64,000 bases of DNA, from NCBI GenBank assembly GCA_965279565.1, contig OZ257249.1:1-64000 (forward strand), read 5' to 3'. The notes beneath the pieces are model-generated. The model was given only the letters and a program-made list of their open reading frames with translations. It did no database searches and had not been told where the DNA came from. Of this stretch, positions 51,307-59,980 are shown piece by piece. How positions within the stretch are numbered: position 1 is the stretch's first letter; each line of letters opens with the position of its first letter. The stretch comes from Tagaea sp965279565. Lineage in GTDB: Bacteria > Pseudomonadota > Alphaproteobacteria > CACIAM-22H2. The position numbers and the translations under genes are program-made.

Positions 51307-52709
51307 ACCCGGACGATCTTGCCCGGGTTCATGATGTTGTCCGGATCAAGCGACTTCTTGAGCGCGCGCATGACCGTCATCGCGGGCCCGTGCTCCTGGT
51401 CGAGGAAGTCAATCTTGCCGTAGCCCACGCCGTGCTCGCCCGTGCATGTCCCTTCCATCGAGAGTGCCCGCGCCACGAGGCGGTCGTTGAGGCGGTTGGC
51501 CTCGGCCACTTCCTCGGGCTTCGAGGTGTCGAGCACGAAGGAAAGATGGAAGTTGCCGTCACCCACGTGCCCGACGATCGGGGCCGGGAAGCTTGCGGTC
51601 TCGAGATCCTTCTGCGTCTCGACGATGCAGTCGGTCAGGCGCGAGATCGGCACGCACACGTCCGTCGCCCAGATCGAACAGCCGGGGCGCAGCGCCTTCG
51701 CGGCATAGGCGACGTCGTGGCGCGCCTGCCAGAGACGCTTGCGCTCGGCCGGATCGGTCGTCCAGTCGAAGGCGCCGCCGCCATTGTCGGCGGATATCGC
51801 CTGCACCATCTCGGCCTGTTCCTTGACCGAGGCTTCGGAGCCGTGGAACTCCAGCCACAGCGTGGGCTGGACGGCGAGGTTGAGCTTCGAATAGCGGTTG
51901 ATCGCGTCCATCTGCAGCGCATCGGCAAGCTCGATGCGCGCGACGGGGATGCCCGACTGGATCGTCGCGATGGTCGTGTCGACCGCCTGCTTGACCGTCG
52001 GGAACGCGCACATGGCGACACTCGTCGCCTCGGGAATGCCGTAGAGACGCAAGGTCACTTCCGTGATGACGCCCAGCGTGCCTTCCGAGCCCACGAACAG
52101 GCGCGTGAGGTCGTAGCCGGCCGAGGATTTGCGCGCCCGCCCGCCCGTGCGGATGATGCGGCCGTCGGCGAGGACGACTTCGAGCGACAGCACGTTCTCG
52201 CGCATCGTGCCGTAGCGCACGGCGTTGGTGCCCGAGGCGCGCGTGGCGGCCATGCCGCCGAGCGAGGCGTCCGCCCCCGGATCGATCGGGAAGAACAGGC
52301 CCGTGTCGCGCAGATGTTCGTTGAGCTGCTTGCGCGTGACGCCGGGCTGGACGCGCACGTCGAGGTCGCTGGCATTGACCTTCAGCACCTTGTTCATGCG
52401 AGACACATCGATGCAGATGCCGCCATGCAGTGCGGCCGTGTGCCCTTCGAGCGACGTGCCCGTGCCGAACGGCACGACCGCGAGCCGGTGGCGCGCGCAG
52501 ATCTTCACGACGGCGGAGACTTCCTCGGTCGTCTCGACGAAGGCGACCGCGTCGGGCGGAACCGCGTGGTGATAGGCCTCGCCCTTGCCGTGCTGCTCGC
52601 GCACCGCGCTCGCGGTCGACAGCCGCTCGCCCAGCAGCGTGCGGATCTCGGCGATGGCGTTGGCGCGCGCGACGGGTTCGGACTGCTTGATTTCGGCGAT
52701 GCTGGCCAT
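51303..52709 (-). CDS. FAD-linked oxidase, D-lactate dehydrogenase/GlcD type
   Basis: The 468-residue flavoprotein has an N-terminal FAD-binding PCMH domain (about residues 45-225) with VVPFGTGTSLEGHT and FFPIDPGADASLGGMAATRASGTNAVRYGTMREN, then the FAD-linked oxidase C-terminal domain with FVGSEGTLGVITEVTLRLYG before it and VGHVGDGNFH near the end (metal/substrate His). It probably oxidises a D-2-hydroxy acid such as D-lactate, glycolate or D-2-hydroxyglutarate and passes electrons to the respiratory chain. The ATG at 52709 is chosen. Convergent with the PhyH gene (four-base overlap); 62 bases after the EamA permease. Confidence 0.93.
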   Translation of the reverse strand: MASIAEIKQSEPVARANAIAEIRTLLGERLSTASAVREQHGKGEAYHHAVPPDAVAFVETTEEVSAVVKICARHRLAVVPFGTGTSLEGHTAALHGGICIDVSRMNKVLKVNASDLDVRVQPGVTRKQLNEHLRDTGLFFPIDPGADASLGGMAATRASGTNAVRYGTMRENVLSLEVVLADGRIIRTGGRARKSSAGYDLTRLFVGSEGTLGVITEVTLRLYGIPEATSVAMCAFPTVKQAVDTTIATIQSGIPVARIELADALQMDAINRYSKLNLAVQPTLWLEFHGSEASVKEQAEMVQAISADNGGGAFDWTTDPAERKRLWQARHDVAYAAKALRPGCSIWATDVCVPISRLTDCIVETQKDLETASFPAPIVGHVGDGNFHLSFVLDTSKPEEVAEANRLNDRLVARALSMEGTCTGEHGVGYGKIDFLDQEHGPAMTVMRALKKSLDPDNIMNPGKIVRV

Positions 52710-52771
52710 GTCGGCGTCTCCCGGGACGATATGCCAAGGATGGTAGTCCCGCACGCCCGGCCCCGCAATAA

Positions 52772-53698
52772 TCAACCGCCCGCGGCGGCCCGTACGCGCT
52801 CGCGCCAGATCACGTAAAGCCCTGCCGCCACGACGATCGCGGCACCGTACCAGACATTGTCGGTCGGCCACTCGCTCCAGATCACCCAGCCGATGATCGC
52901 CGCCCAGACCAGTTCCGTGTAGTTGAAGGGTGCGATGGCGCCCACGGGTGCCAGGCGGAAGGCGCGGTAGCTCAGGAACTGGCCGAGGATCACCAGCACG
53001 CTCATTGCGACGATGGCGATCCAGCCGGAATCCGGCACCGGACCGAGCGAACCGGGCAGCAGCGCCATGCCGGCGAGGCCCACCGCCATCTGCACGACGC
53101 ACTGCATGACGATCATCGTCATGTCGCTTTCGGTGGGCGAGAGCCAGCGCACCATCGTCATGCCCAGCGCGTAGAGTGCCGCGGCACTCAGCGCCAGCAA
53201 GGCACCCGCCGAGACGAGCCCGTCGGCGGCGTCCGGCCCGATGATGACGCCCACGCCCGCGAAACCGACGGCCACGGCCGTCCAGCGGTGCGCACCGACC
53301 TTTTCGCGAAGCAGCACGACCGAATAGGCGGTCATCAGAAGGGGTGCCCCGAAGCAGATCGCGATGGCGGTGGCCAGCGGCAGCGAGCGCAGGCTTTCGA
53401 AGAAGCACCACATCGAGCCGGCGGCCGCGAGCCCGCGCACGAGGTGGGCGGCGGGCCGGCGCGTGCGCAGCAGCACGAGCTGGCCGGTCGCGGCGAGATA
53501 CGCGACCATCATCGCGAGCACGAGCGTCGAGCGGATGCCCATGATCTGGATCGACGAGAAATGGCCGACCGCGAATTTCGCGATCGCGTCCATCACCGAC
53601 ATCACCAGCACGCCTCCGATCATGAAGGCGATGCCGGCGAGCGGCCGGTTCGAACGGATATGTGCCGCTGGGGTCGAATCGTCGAGGGGGTGTGCCAT
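52772..53698 (-). CDS. EamA/DMT-family permease
   Basis: The 308-residue inner-membrane protein has ten hydrophobic segments in two EamA repeats, with the QIMGIRSTLVLAMMVAYLA and PVGAIAPFNYTELVWAAIIG regions in the corresponding places. The DMT superfamily exports metabolites and amino acids; substrate is unknown. It starts 45 bases after the oxoprolinase stop and could share its transcript, with the FAD oxidase behind it. Confidence 0.9.
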   Translation of the reverse strand: MAHPLDDSTPAAHIRSNRPLAGIAFMIGGVLVMSVMDAIAKFAVGHFSSIQIMGIRSTLVLAMMVAYLAATGQLVLLRTRRPAAHLVRGLAAAGSMWCFFESLRSLPLATAIAICFGAPLLMTAYSVVLLREKVGAHRWTAVAVGFAGVGVIIGPDAADGLVSAGALLALSAAALYALGMTMVRWLSPTESDMTMIVMQCVVQMAVGLAGMALLPGSLGPVPDSGWIAIVAMSVLVILGQFLSYRAFRLAPVGAIAPFNYTELVWAAIIGWVIWSEWPTDNVWYGAAIVVAAGLYVIWRERVRAAAGG

Positions 53699-53743
53699 GG
53701 CGCGGCGACGGGTATAGCGGGTTGCGGTCTGCGCCGCAGCCTC

Positions 53744-56700
53744 TTAATTGGGCAGTTTCGCTTTCCCGAACCCGCCACCACCCGGCGTTTCGATGACGAA
53801 CATGTCGCCGGGGTCGACCTGCCAACTCGCGGTCGCCCCCTTCTCCTCGATCCGCCCGTCGGCGCGCACGACCCAGTTGCGCCCGAGCGAACCCGATGTA
53901 CCGCCTTCGAGCCCGAACGGCGCCACCTTGCGGCGGTTGGCGAGGATCGCGCAGGTCATGGGTTCGAGGAACCTGATCTTGCGGATCACGCCGTCGCCGC
54001 CGCGATGCGCACCATTGCCGCCCGAGCCGCGGCGGATCTCGAAGCTCTCGACGCGCACAGGGAAGCGCCATTCGAGCACTTCGGGATCGGTCAGGCGCGA
54101 ATTGGTCATGTGCGTCTGCACCGCATCGCACCCGTCATAGTCCGGCCCCGCCCCCGAGCCGCCGGAAACGGTCTCGTAATACTGGTGGCGGTCGTTGCCG
54201 AAGGTGAAATTGTTCATCGTGCCCTGCGCACCCGCCATCGCGCCCAGCGCCCCGTAGATCGCGTCGGTCACGGTCTGCGACGTCTCGACATTGCCGGCCA
54301 CGACCGCCACGGGATAGCGCGGGCGCAGCATCGAGCCTTCGGGGATGCGCACCTCCAGCGGCTTCAGCACGCCCGCGTTCATCGGGATCTCGTCCTCGAC
54401 CAGCGTGCGGAACACGTAGAGCACGGCCGCCATGCACACGGCCGACGGCGCGTTGAAATTCGTCGGGCGCTGCGGCGAGGTGCCGGCGAAATCGAGGATG
54501 CCGGTGCGCTTCGTCCGGTCGATCGAGACCTTCACGCGCACGACCGAGCCGTCGTCCATCGGATAGGCGAATTCGCCGTCCTTCAGCACGTCGAGCACGC
54601 GGCGGACCTGCTCCTCGGCATTGTCCTGCACGTGGACCATATAGGCGCGCACGACGTCGAGGCCGAAATCGCGCACCATCTTGCGCAGCTCCTGGGCACC
54701 CTTCTCGCACGCGGCGACCTGCGCCTTCAGATCGCCGATGTTCTGCGCAGGGTTCCGCGCCGGGTACTTGCCCGAGCGCAGCAGGGCGACCATCTCCGTC
54801 TCGCGGAAGCGGCCCTGCTCGACGAGCAGGAAATCGTCGATCAGCACGCCCTCTTCTTCGACCGTGGTCGAATCCGGCGGCATCGAGCCGGGTGTCAGGC
54901 CGCCGATATCGGCCTGGTGGCCGCGGCTCGCGACGAAGAACAGGATCTCGGCGTTCGCTTCGTCGTAGACCGGCATGACGACCGTCACGTCGGGCAGATG
55001 CGTGCCGCCGTTATAGGGCGCGTTGAGCACGAACACGTCGCCGGGGCGCATCGTGTCGTTCCGCGCGCGCGTGACGGCGGCCACGCTCTCGCCCATCGAT
55101 CCCAGATGTACGGGCATGTGCGGCGCGTTGGCGATCAGGTTGCCCTGCCGGTCGAACAGCGCGCACGAGAAGTCGAGCCGCTCCTTGATGTTGACCGAAT
55201 AGGCCGTGTTCTGCAGGGCCACGCCCATTTGCTCGGCGATCGACATGAACAGGTTGTTGAACACCTCCAGCATCACCGGATCGACCTTCGTGCCGACGGC
55301 GCTGTCGCGCTTCAGCGCCACGACGCGGCGCAGCACCAGATGGTCGTGCACCGTCACCTCGGCCTGCCAGCCGGGTTCGACGACCGTCGTGGCGTTGGCG
55401 TCGGCGACGATCGCGGGACCGGCGAGCTTCATGCCGGGGCGCAGCTTCTCGCGCACATGCACGGGCGTGTCGCGGCTTTGCCCGTCGGCGTACATCTTGG
55501 CGATCGCGGCGGGCGGCGGGGCCGGTGCGTCGGTCGTCGGGAATATCCGGTCGTCGGCCGTCTCGGTATGGCCGACGATCTCGACCGCGACCGCCTCGAC
55601 GACGATCGCCTTGCCCGGCATCAGGAAGCCGTAGCGCTGGCGGTGTGCCGCCGCGAACGCCGCCTCGACCGTTTCGAGCGACCCTTCGTCGACGACGAGC
55701 GTGGAGTCCGTGCCCTCGTATTTGAGATGCAGCTTGCGCAGCGTCTCGATCTTCGCGTCGGCGATCCCCTGCCGGCGCATCTCGGCCAATCCGTCGGCGG
55801 CGAGCGCGTCGAGTTCGGCGACAAGGGACGCCAGCAACGGGGCGGCAAAGCGCGCCTCGACCGCCTTCTCGCGCATCACGCGCAGGTCGGCGAGGCCCAT
55901 GCCGTAGGCCGACAGCACGCCCGCCAGCGGATGGACGAACACCGTCGTCATTCCCAGCGCATCGGCGACCTTGCACGCATGCTGCCCGCCCGCCCCGCCG
56001 AAGCAGTTGAGCGCATAGCCCGTCACGTCGTAGCCGCGCTGGATCGAGACCTGCTTGATCGCGTTGGCCATGTTCTCGACCGCGATCTTCAGGAACCCGT
56101 CGGCGACCTGCTCGGGGCTGCGCGCTTCGCCCATCGCCTTGGAGACCTTGGCGGCAAGGGCCGCGAACTTCGCGCGCACGATGCCGGCGTCGAGCGGCTC
56201 GTTCCCGCCGGGCCCGAACACCTTGGGGAAGAATTCGGGCACGATCTTGCCGACCATGACGTTGGCGTCGGTCACCGCCAGCGGCCCGCCGCGCCGGTAG
56301 CAGGCCGGCCCCGGATTGGCGCCCGCACTCTCGGGCCCGACGCGGAAGCGCGTGCCATCGAAGAACAGGATCGACCCGCCACCGGCCGCCACGGTGTGAA
56401 TCTTCATCATCGGCGCGCGCATGCGCACGCCTGCGACGATCGTCTCGAAGGCGCGCTCGAACTCGCCGTTGTAGAGCGTCACGTCGGTCGACGTTCCGCC
56501 CATGTCGAAACCGATGATCCGGCCGAACCCGGCGAGCGTGCCGGTGCGCGCGGCCCCGACGATGCCGCCGGCAGGGCCCGACAGGATCGCGTCCTTGCCC
56601 TGGAAGAAGTTCGCGTCGACCAGCCCGCCGTTCGACTGCATGAACATCAGGCGCGTATCGCCAAGCTCGCCCGCCACGCGATCGACGTAGCGGCGCAGGA

Positions 56701-57349
56701 TCGGCGAGACATAGGCGTCGACCACGGTCGTGTCGCCGCGCCCGACGATCTTCATCAGCGGCGAGACGCGGTGGCTGATCGAGACCTGCGTGAAGCCGAT
56801 ACGCGCGGCGATCTCGCCCAGCAGCCGTTCGTGCGCCGGATAGCGGTAGCCATGCATCAGGACGACGGCGAGCGCGCGGATGCCCGTCGCGTAGACCGCG
56901 CGCAGGTCCGCCTCGGCTGCCGCTGCGTCGAGCGCGACAAGCACGTTGCCGTGCGCATCGATCCGCTCGCCGATCTCGACGACGCGCTCGTAGAGCAGTT
57001 CGGGCAGCACGATCCGGCGCGAGAACAGCTTGGGCCGGTTCTGGTAGGCAATGCGCAGCTGGTCCTTGAAGCCGCGCGTGATCGCCAGCGCCACGCGCTC
57101 GCCCTTGCGCTCCAGCAGCGCGTTGGTCGCGACCGTCGTGCCCATCTTGACCGCGTCGACCGGTGCGCCCTTCAGCGACGCGTCGGGAGCGAGGCCCAGC
57201 AGGTCGCGGATCCCCTGCAGGGCGGCATCCGCATAGCGCTCGGGATTTTCCGACAGCAGCTTGTGCGTCAGCAACGCGCCGTCGGGCCTGCGCGCGACGA
57301 TGTCGGTGAAGGTGCCGCCGCGATCGATCCAGAACTGCCAGCCGGTCAT
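53744..57349 (-). CDS. Fused 5-oxoprolinase / hydantoinase A-B
   Basis: A 1201-residue ATP-dependent enzyme made of a HyuA half (about residues 1-690) and a HyuB half (about 700-1190) in one chain, as in eukaryotic-type 5-oxoprolinase. ATP-binding features are DRGGTFTDIVARRP near residue 9 and FDMGGTSTDVTLYN near 285. The HyuB half has MPVHLGSMGESVAAV and FNAPSAVCMAAVLYV, and ends GGGGFGKAKLPN. It opens 5-oxoproline (pyroglutamate) to glutamate, or a hydantoin-like ring. The GNAT enzyme and a peptide-type ABC transporter lie upstream. Whether 5-oxoproline or a hydantoin is the true substrate cannot be told. Confidence 0.92.
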   Translation of the reverse strand: MTGWQFWIDRGGTFTDIVARRPDGALLTHKLLSENPERYADAALQGIRDLLGLAPDASLKGAPVDAVKMGTTVATNALLERKGERVALAITRGFKDQLRIAYQNRPKLFSRRIVLPELLYERVVEIGERIDAHGNVLVALDAAAAEADLRAVYATGIRALAVVLMHGYRYPAHERLLGEIAARIGFTQVSISHRVSPLMKIVGRGDTTVVDAYVSPILRRYVDRVAGELGDTRLMFMQSNGGLVDANFFQGKDAILSGPAGGIVGAARTGTLAGFGRIIGFDMGGTSTDVTLYNGEFERAFETIVAGVRMRAPMMKIHTVAAGGGSILFFDGTRFRVGPESAGANPGPACYRRGGPLAVTDANVMVGKIVPEFFPKVFGPGGNEPLDAGIVRAKFAALAAKVSKAMGEARSPEQVADGFLKIAVENMANAIKQVSIQRGYDVTGYALNCFGGAGGQHACKVADALGMTTVFVHPLAGVLSAYGMGLADLRVMREKAVEARFAAPLLASLVAELDALAADGLAEMRRQGIADAKIETLRKLHLKYEGTDSTLVVDEGSLETVEAAFAAAHRQRYGFLMPGKAIVVEAVAVEIVGHTETADDRIFPTTDAPAPPPAAIAKMYADGQSRDTPVHVREKLRPGMKLAGPAIVADANATTVVEPGWQAEVTVHDHLVLRRVVALKRDSAVGTKVDPVMLEVFNNLFMSIAEQMGVALQNTAYSVNIKERLDFSCALFDRQGNLIANAPHMPVHLGSMGESVAAVTRARNDTMRPGDVFVLNAPYNGGTHLPDVTVVMPVYDEANAEILFFVASRGHQADIGGLTPGSMPPDSTTVEEEGVLIDDFLLVEQGRFRETEMVALLRSGKYPARNPAQNIGDLKAQVAACEKGAQELRKMVRDFGLDVVRAYMVHVQDNAEEQVRRVLDVLKDGEFAYPMDDGSVVRVKVSIDRTKRTGILDFAGTSPQRPTNFNAPSAVCMAAVLYVFRTLVEDEIPMNAGVLKPLEVRIPEGSMLRPRYPVAVVAGNVETSQTVTDAIYGALGAMAGAQGTMNNFTFGNDRHQYYETVSGGSGAGPDYDGCDAVQTHMTNSRLTDPEVLEWRFPVRVESFEIRRGSGGNGAHRGGDGVIRKIRFLEPMTCAILANRRKVAPFGLEGGTSGSLGRNWVVRADGRIEEKGATASWQVDPGDMFVIETPGGGGFGKAKLPN

Positions 57350-57370
57350 GGAGACGAGGCTAGCCGCCCC

Positions 57371-57892
57371 TTACGCCGCGATCAATCCGCCGCCGCGAAG
57401 AAACCTCCGCGGCTGGAGAACGCCGTGCACGCCGGCGAAGGCGTCCTTGGCCAGCGCGCAGGCGAGCAGCCGCGCCGGGTTCTCGCCCGGCATGACGAGA
57501 CCCATCGGGGCCGCCGGCACGAAGCCGAAGCGCGCGTAGTAGCCGATGTCGCCGACCAGCACGACGCGCTTGTGGTTCATCCAGGCGGCCGCATCGAGCG
57601 TGTCGCGCATCAGCGCGACGCCGATCCCCCGGCCTTTGAGTGCCGGTTCGACCGCGATGGGACCGAGCAGGAGCGCATCGTGGCCGCCGAGCGCGACGTT
57701 CCAGTAACGGATCGTGCCGAGCAGCCGTCCGTCGTCGTCCGCGCGCGCGACGCGCGACAGCTCGCCGACCGGTGCAGCCGCCTGCCGGTAGCGGTACGAG
57801 ATCTTCGTCTGCCGGCCGGCGCCGAAGGCCCGGTCGAGAAGATGGTCAATGGCGGGCCCGTCATCGGGCCGTTCGGTGGTCAGGTGGAACAT
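57371..57892 (-). CDS. GNAT-family N-acetyltransferase
   Basis: The 173-residue enzyme has the GNAT fold with the acetyl-CoA-binding PIAVEPALKGRGIGVALM motif at about residues 72-89 and a second RVVLVGDIGYYARFGFVPA part, typical of the YhbS-like group. Acceptor is unknown. The start MFHLTTERPD at 57892 fits the fold; an ATG further up at 58039 adds Arg/Pro-rich sequence unlike the family. It lies 21 bases before the oxoprolinase, so co-transcription is likely. Confidence 0.88.
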   Translation of the reverse strand: MFHLTTERPDDGPAIDHLLDRAFGAGRQTKISYRYRQAAAPVGELSRVARADDDGRLLGTIRYWNVALGGHDALLLGPIAVEPALKGRGIGVALMRDTLDAAAWMNHKRVVLVGDIGYYARFGFVPAAPMGLVMPGENPARLLACALAKDAFAGVHGVLQPRRFLRGGGLIAA

Positions 57893-58093
57893 TGGCTTTG
57901 CTCGCGAAAGGGGAAGACGGCGTCGGAGGGACGCGCGCTGTCGCGGGAAAAAGCCAGATTTTAGAAGGGGTTGGTTCCGGCAGTCCGTAGGCGAATCAGC
58001 GCACGCTGGGGCGAAGGCCCAGCGTTCGTCGTCGCGCACACATGATCGTTCCGAAAACCATGTCCGCTTTCTACAGGACGCAAACGCGATTCG

Positions 58094-58993
58094 TCAAACC
58101 TTGAATTTCGGATCGAGCCAGTCGCGAAGGCTGTCGCCGAACAGGTTGAAGGCGAAGACGGCCGCCGAGATGGCGAGGCCCGGGAACAGGATCATCCACG
58201 GCGCCTCGCGGTAGAAGTCCGACGCGTTGCCCGACAGCATCAGCCCCCAGGCCGGCGTGGGTTCCGTCACGCCGAGACCGAGGAACGACAGCGAGGCTTC
58301 CAGCAGGATCGCCTGCGCGATGAAGGCCGTGAACATGATCAGGAACGGGGCCGCGACGTTCGGCACCATGTGGCGGAAGATGATGCGCGTGTGGCTGAAG
58401 CCCGCGGCGCGCGCGGCGTCGATATAGGGCATCTCGCGGATCGACAGGGCCGCCGCGCGCACGACGCGCGCGACCTTCGGCACGATCGGGATCGCGATGG
58501 CGAAGATCAGGTTCACGTCCACGCCGGCGACCTGGTTGCGGCCGAGCATCGCCACGACGACGAGGGCGAGCACGATGATCGGGAAGGACAGGATCACGTC
58601 GATGAAGCGCTGCACCACCATGTCGATCCGCCCGCCGAAATAGGCCGACGCCACGCCGATCGTCGCCCCCAGCGTGCAGCCGAACAGCGACGAGAAGAAC
58701 CCGATGGTGAGTGCGGTGCGCGCGCCGTAGATCACGCGGCTGAAGATGTCGCGGCCGAACGCGTCGGTACCCATGATGTGGTCGGGTGCGGGCGGTGCGA
58801 GCATCGCGCCGAAATCGATGTTGAGCGGATCGTAGGGGGCGACGAGCTCGGCGAAGACGCCGGCGAACAGCATCACGAGGATCGCCACGCCCGAGATGGC
58901 GCCAAGCGGCTGGGCGACGCAGAAATCGACCAGCGGTGCGCGGCGCTTCGGCACCTTGTAGGTGACGTTCGGCTGGGAGACGGCACCGGCCAT
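58094..58993 (-). CDS. Dipeptide/oligopeptide ABC transporter permease (DppC-like)
   Basis: The 299-residue permease has an N-terminal helix, an OppC-type N domain (APYDPLNIDFGAMLAPPAPDHIMGTDAFGRDIFSRV) and the inner-membrane transport domain with about six helices and the ATPase-contact loop PYIDAARAAGFSHTRIIFRHMVPN near residue 195. It pairs with the DppB-like permease, whose gene ends one base before this ATG. The start MAGAVSQPN at 58993 is chosen over an ATG at 59035 that overlaps dppB. Confidence 0.94.
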   Translation of the reverse strand: MAGAVSQPNVTYKVPKRRAPLVDFCVAQPLGAISGVAILVMLFAGVFAELVAPYDPLNIDFGAMLAPPAPDHIMGTDAFGRDIFSRVIYGARTALTIGFFSSLFGCTLGATIGVASAYFGGRIDMVVQRFIDVILSFPIIVLALVVVAMLGRNQVAGVDVNLIFAIAIPIVPKVARVVRAAALSIREMPYIDAARAAGFSHTRIIFRHMVPNVAAPFLIMFTAFIAQAILLEASLSFLGLGVTEPTPAWGLMLSGNASDFYREAPWMILFPGLAISAAVFAFNLFGDSLRDWLDPKFKV

Positions 58994-58994
58994 G

Positions 58995-59954
58995 TCAGCG
59001 CCCTCCGAAGCGGATGCGCGGATCGAGCCACGCATAGAGGATGTCGACCACGAGGTTCGACAGGATGAACACGACCGCGATCAGCATGACGATCGACTGG
59101 ATCAGCGTGAAGTCGTTGCGGCTGACCGCCTGCACGAACAGGCGGCCGATGCCGTTGAGGTTGAAGACCTGCTCCGTCACGACGAGGCCGCCGATCAGGA
59201 ACGCGAACTCAAGCCCGATCACGGTGATCGCGGGCAGCATCGCGTTGCGCATGGCATGGCGCGAGACGACGACCTTCTCGAACACGCCCTTGGCGCGCGC
59301 GGTGCGGATATAGTCTTCCTTCATCACCTCGACGATCGAGGAACGCACCATGCGCGCGACGACCGCCGAATAGCGGTAGCCGACGGCGAGTGCGGGCCAG
59401 ATCAGCTGGCTGATGTTCGCGACCGGATCCACGTAGATCGGCGTGTAGGTGATCGGCGGCAGCCAGTTGAACCAGTAGAGAAGTGCCAGGATGATCAGCA
59501 TGCCGAGCCAGAAACTGGGCACGGCAAGCCCCGCGATCGTGACGATTCGCACGACGTAGTCGATCCACGTGTCCTTGAACAGCGCCGATATGGTGCCCAG
59601 CGGAATCGCGACGAGCACGGCGATGATCGTCGCCATGACCGCGACCTGGAGCGTCAGCTCCATGCGGATGCCGATCTCCTCGACGACCGGCCGGTCCGTC
59701 CACATCGAGTTGCCGAGGTCGAGCGTGGCGACCCCGACCATCCACTGCCCGAACTGGACGTGCAGCGGCTGGTCGAGGCCGAGACGCTTGCGCTCGTAGT
59801 CGAGGGTTTCCTGGGTGACGTTGCCGCCGTCCCCGCGCATCTTCACCTCGACGATGTCGCCCGGCACCACCCTCAGCATGAAAAAGATGAGGATCGCGAC
59901 CCCGGCAAGCGTCGGGATCATCAGCAGCGTGCGGTTGACGAGGTAACCGAGCAT
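58995..59954 (-). CDS. Dipeptide/oligopeptide ABC transporter permease (DppB-like)
   Basis: The 319-residue permease begins with MLGYLVNRTLLMIPTLAGV, the DppB-type first helix, then about five more helices and the ATPase-contact loop EDYIRTARAKGVFEKVVVSRHAMRN near residue 195. It lies 26 bases after the binding-protein gene and one base before the second permease. Together they form the membrane channel of a nickel/peptide/opine-type importer; the solute is not known. Confidence 0.94.
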   Translation of the reverse strand: MLGYLVNRTLLMIPTLAGVAILIFFMLRVVPGDIVEVKMRGDGGNVTQETLDYERKRLGLDQPLHVQFGQWMVGVATLDLGNSMWTDRPVVEEIGIRMELTLQVAVMATIIAVLVAIPLGTISALFKDTWIDYVVRIVTIAGLAVPSFWLGMLIILALLYWFNWLPPITYTPIYVDPVANISQLIWPALAVGYRYSAVVARMVRSSIVEVMKEDYIRTARAKGVFEKVVVSRHAMRNAMLPAITVIGLEFAFLIGGLVVTEQVFNLNGIGRLFVQAVSRNDFTLIQSIVMLIAVVFILSNLVVDILYAWLDPRIRFGGR

Positions 59955-59980
59955 CGGGAACGGCGGCCTTTCGCGTCAGG

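Noticed and set aside
48474..52817. A 1447-codon plus-strand frame opposite the TRAP and FAD oxidase genes
   Set aside because: It spans several real genes on both strands and has no recognised domain; another GC-driven shadow.
53288..57964. A 1558-codon open frame on the plus strand opposite the oxoprolinase
   Set aside because: Its product is dominated by Arg, His, Asp and Ala in no known fold, and the minus strand codes a complete enzyme. High GC removes stop codons from the opposite frame.
58003..58025. Hairpin ACGCTGGG/CCCAGCGT between dppC and the GNAT gene
   Set aside because: Without a T-tract it is not a convincing terminator, though it lies in a gap between operons.
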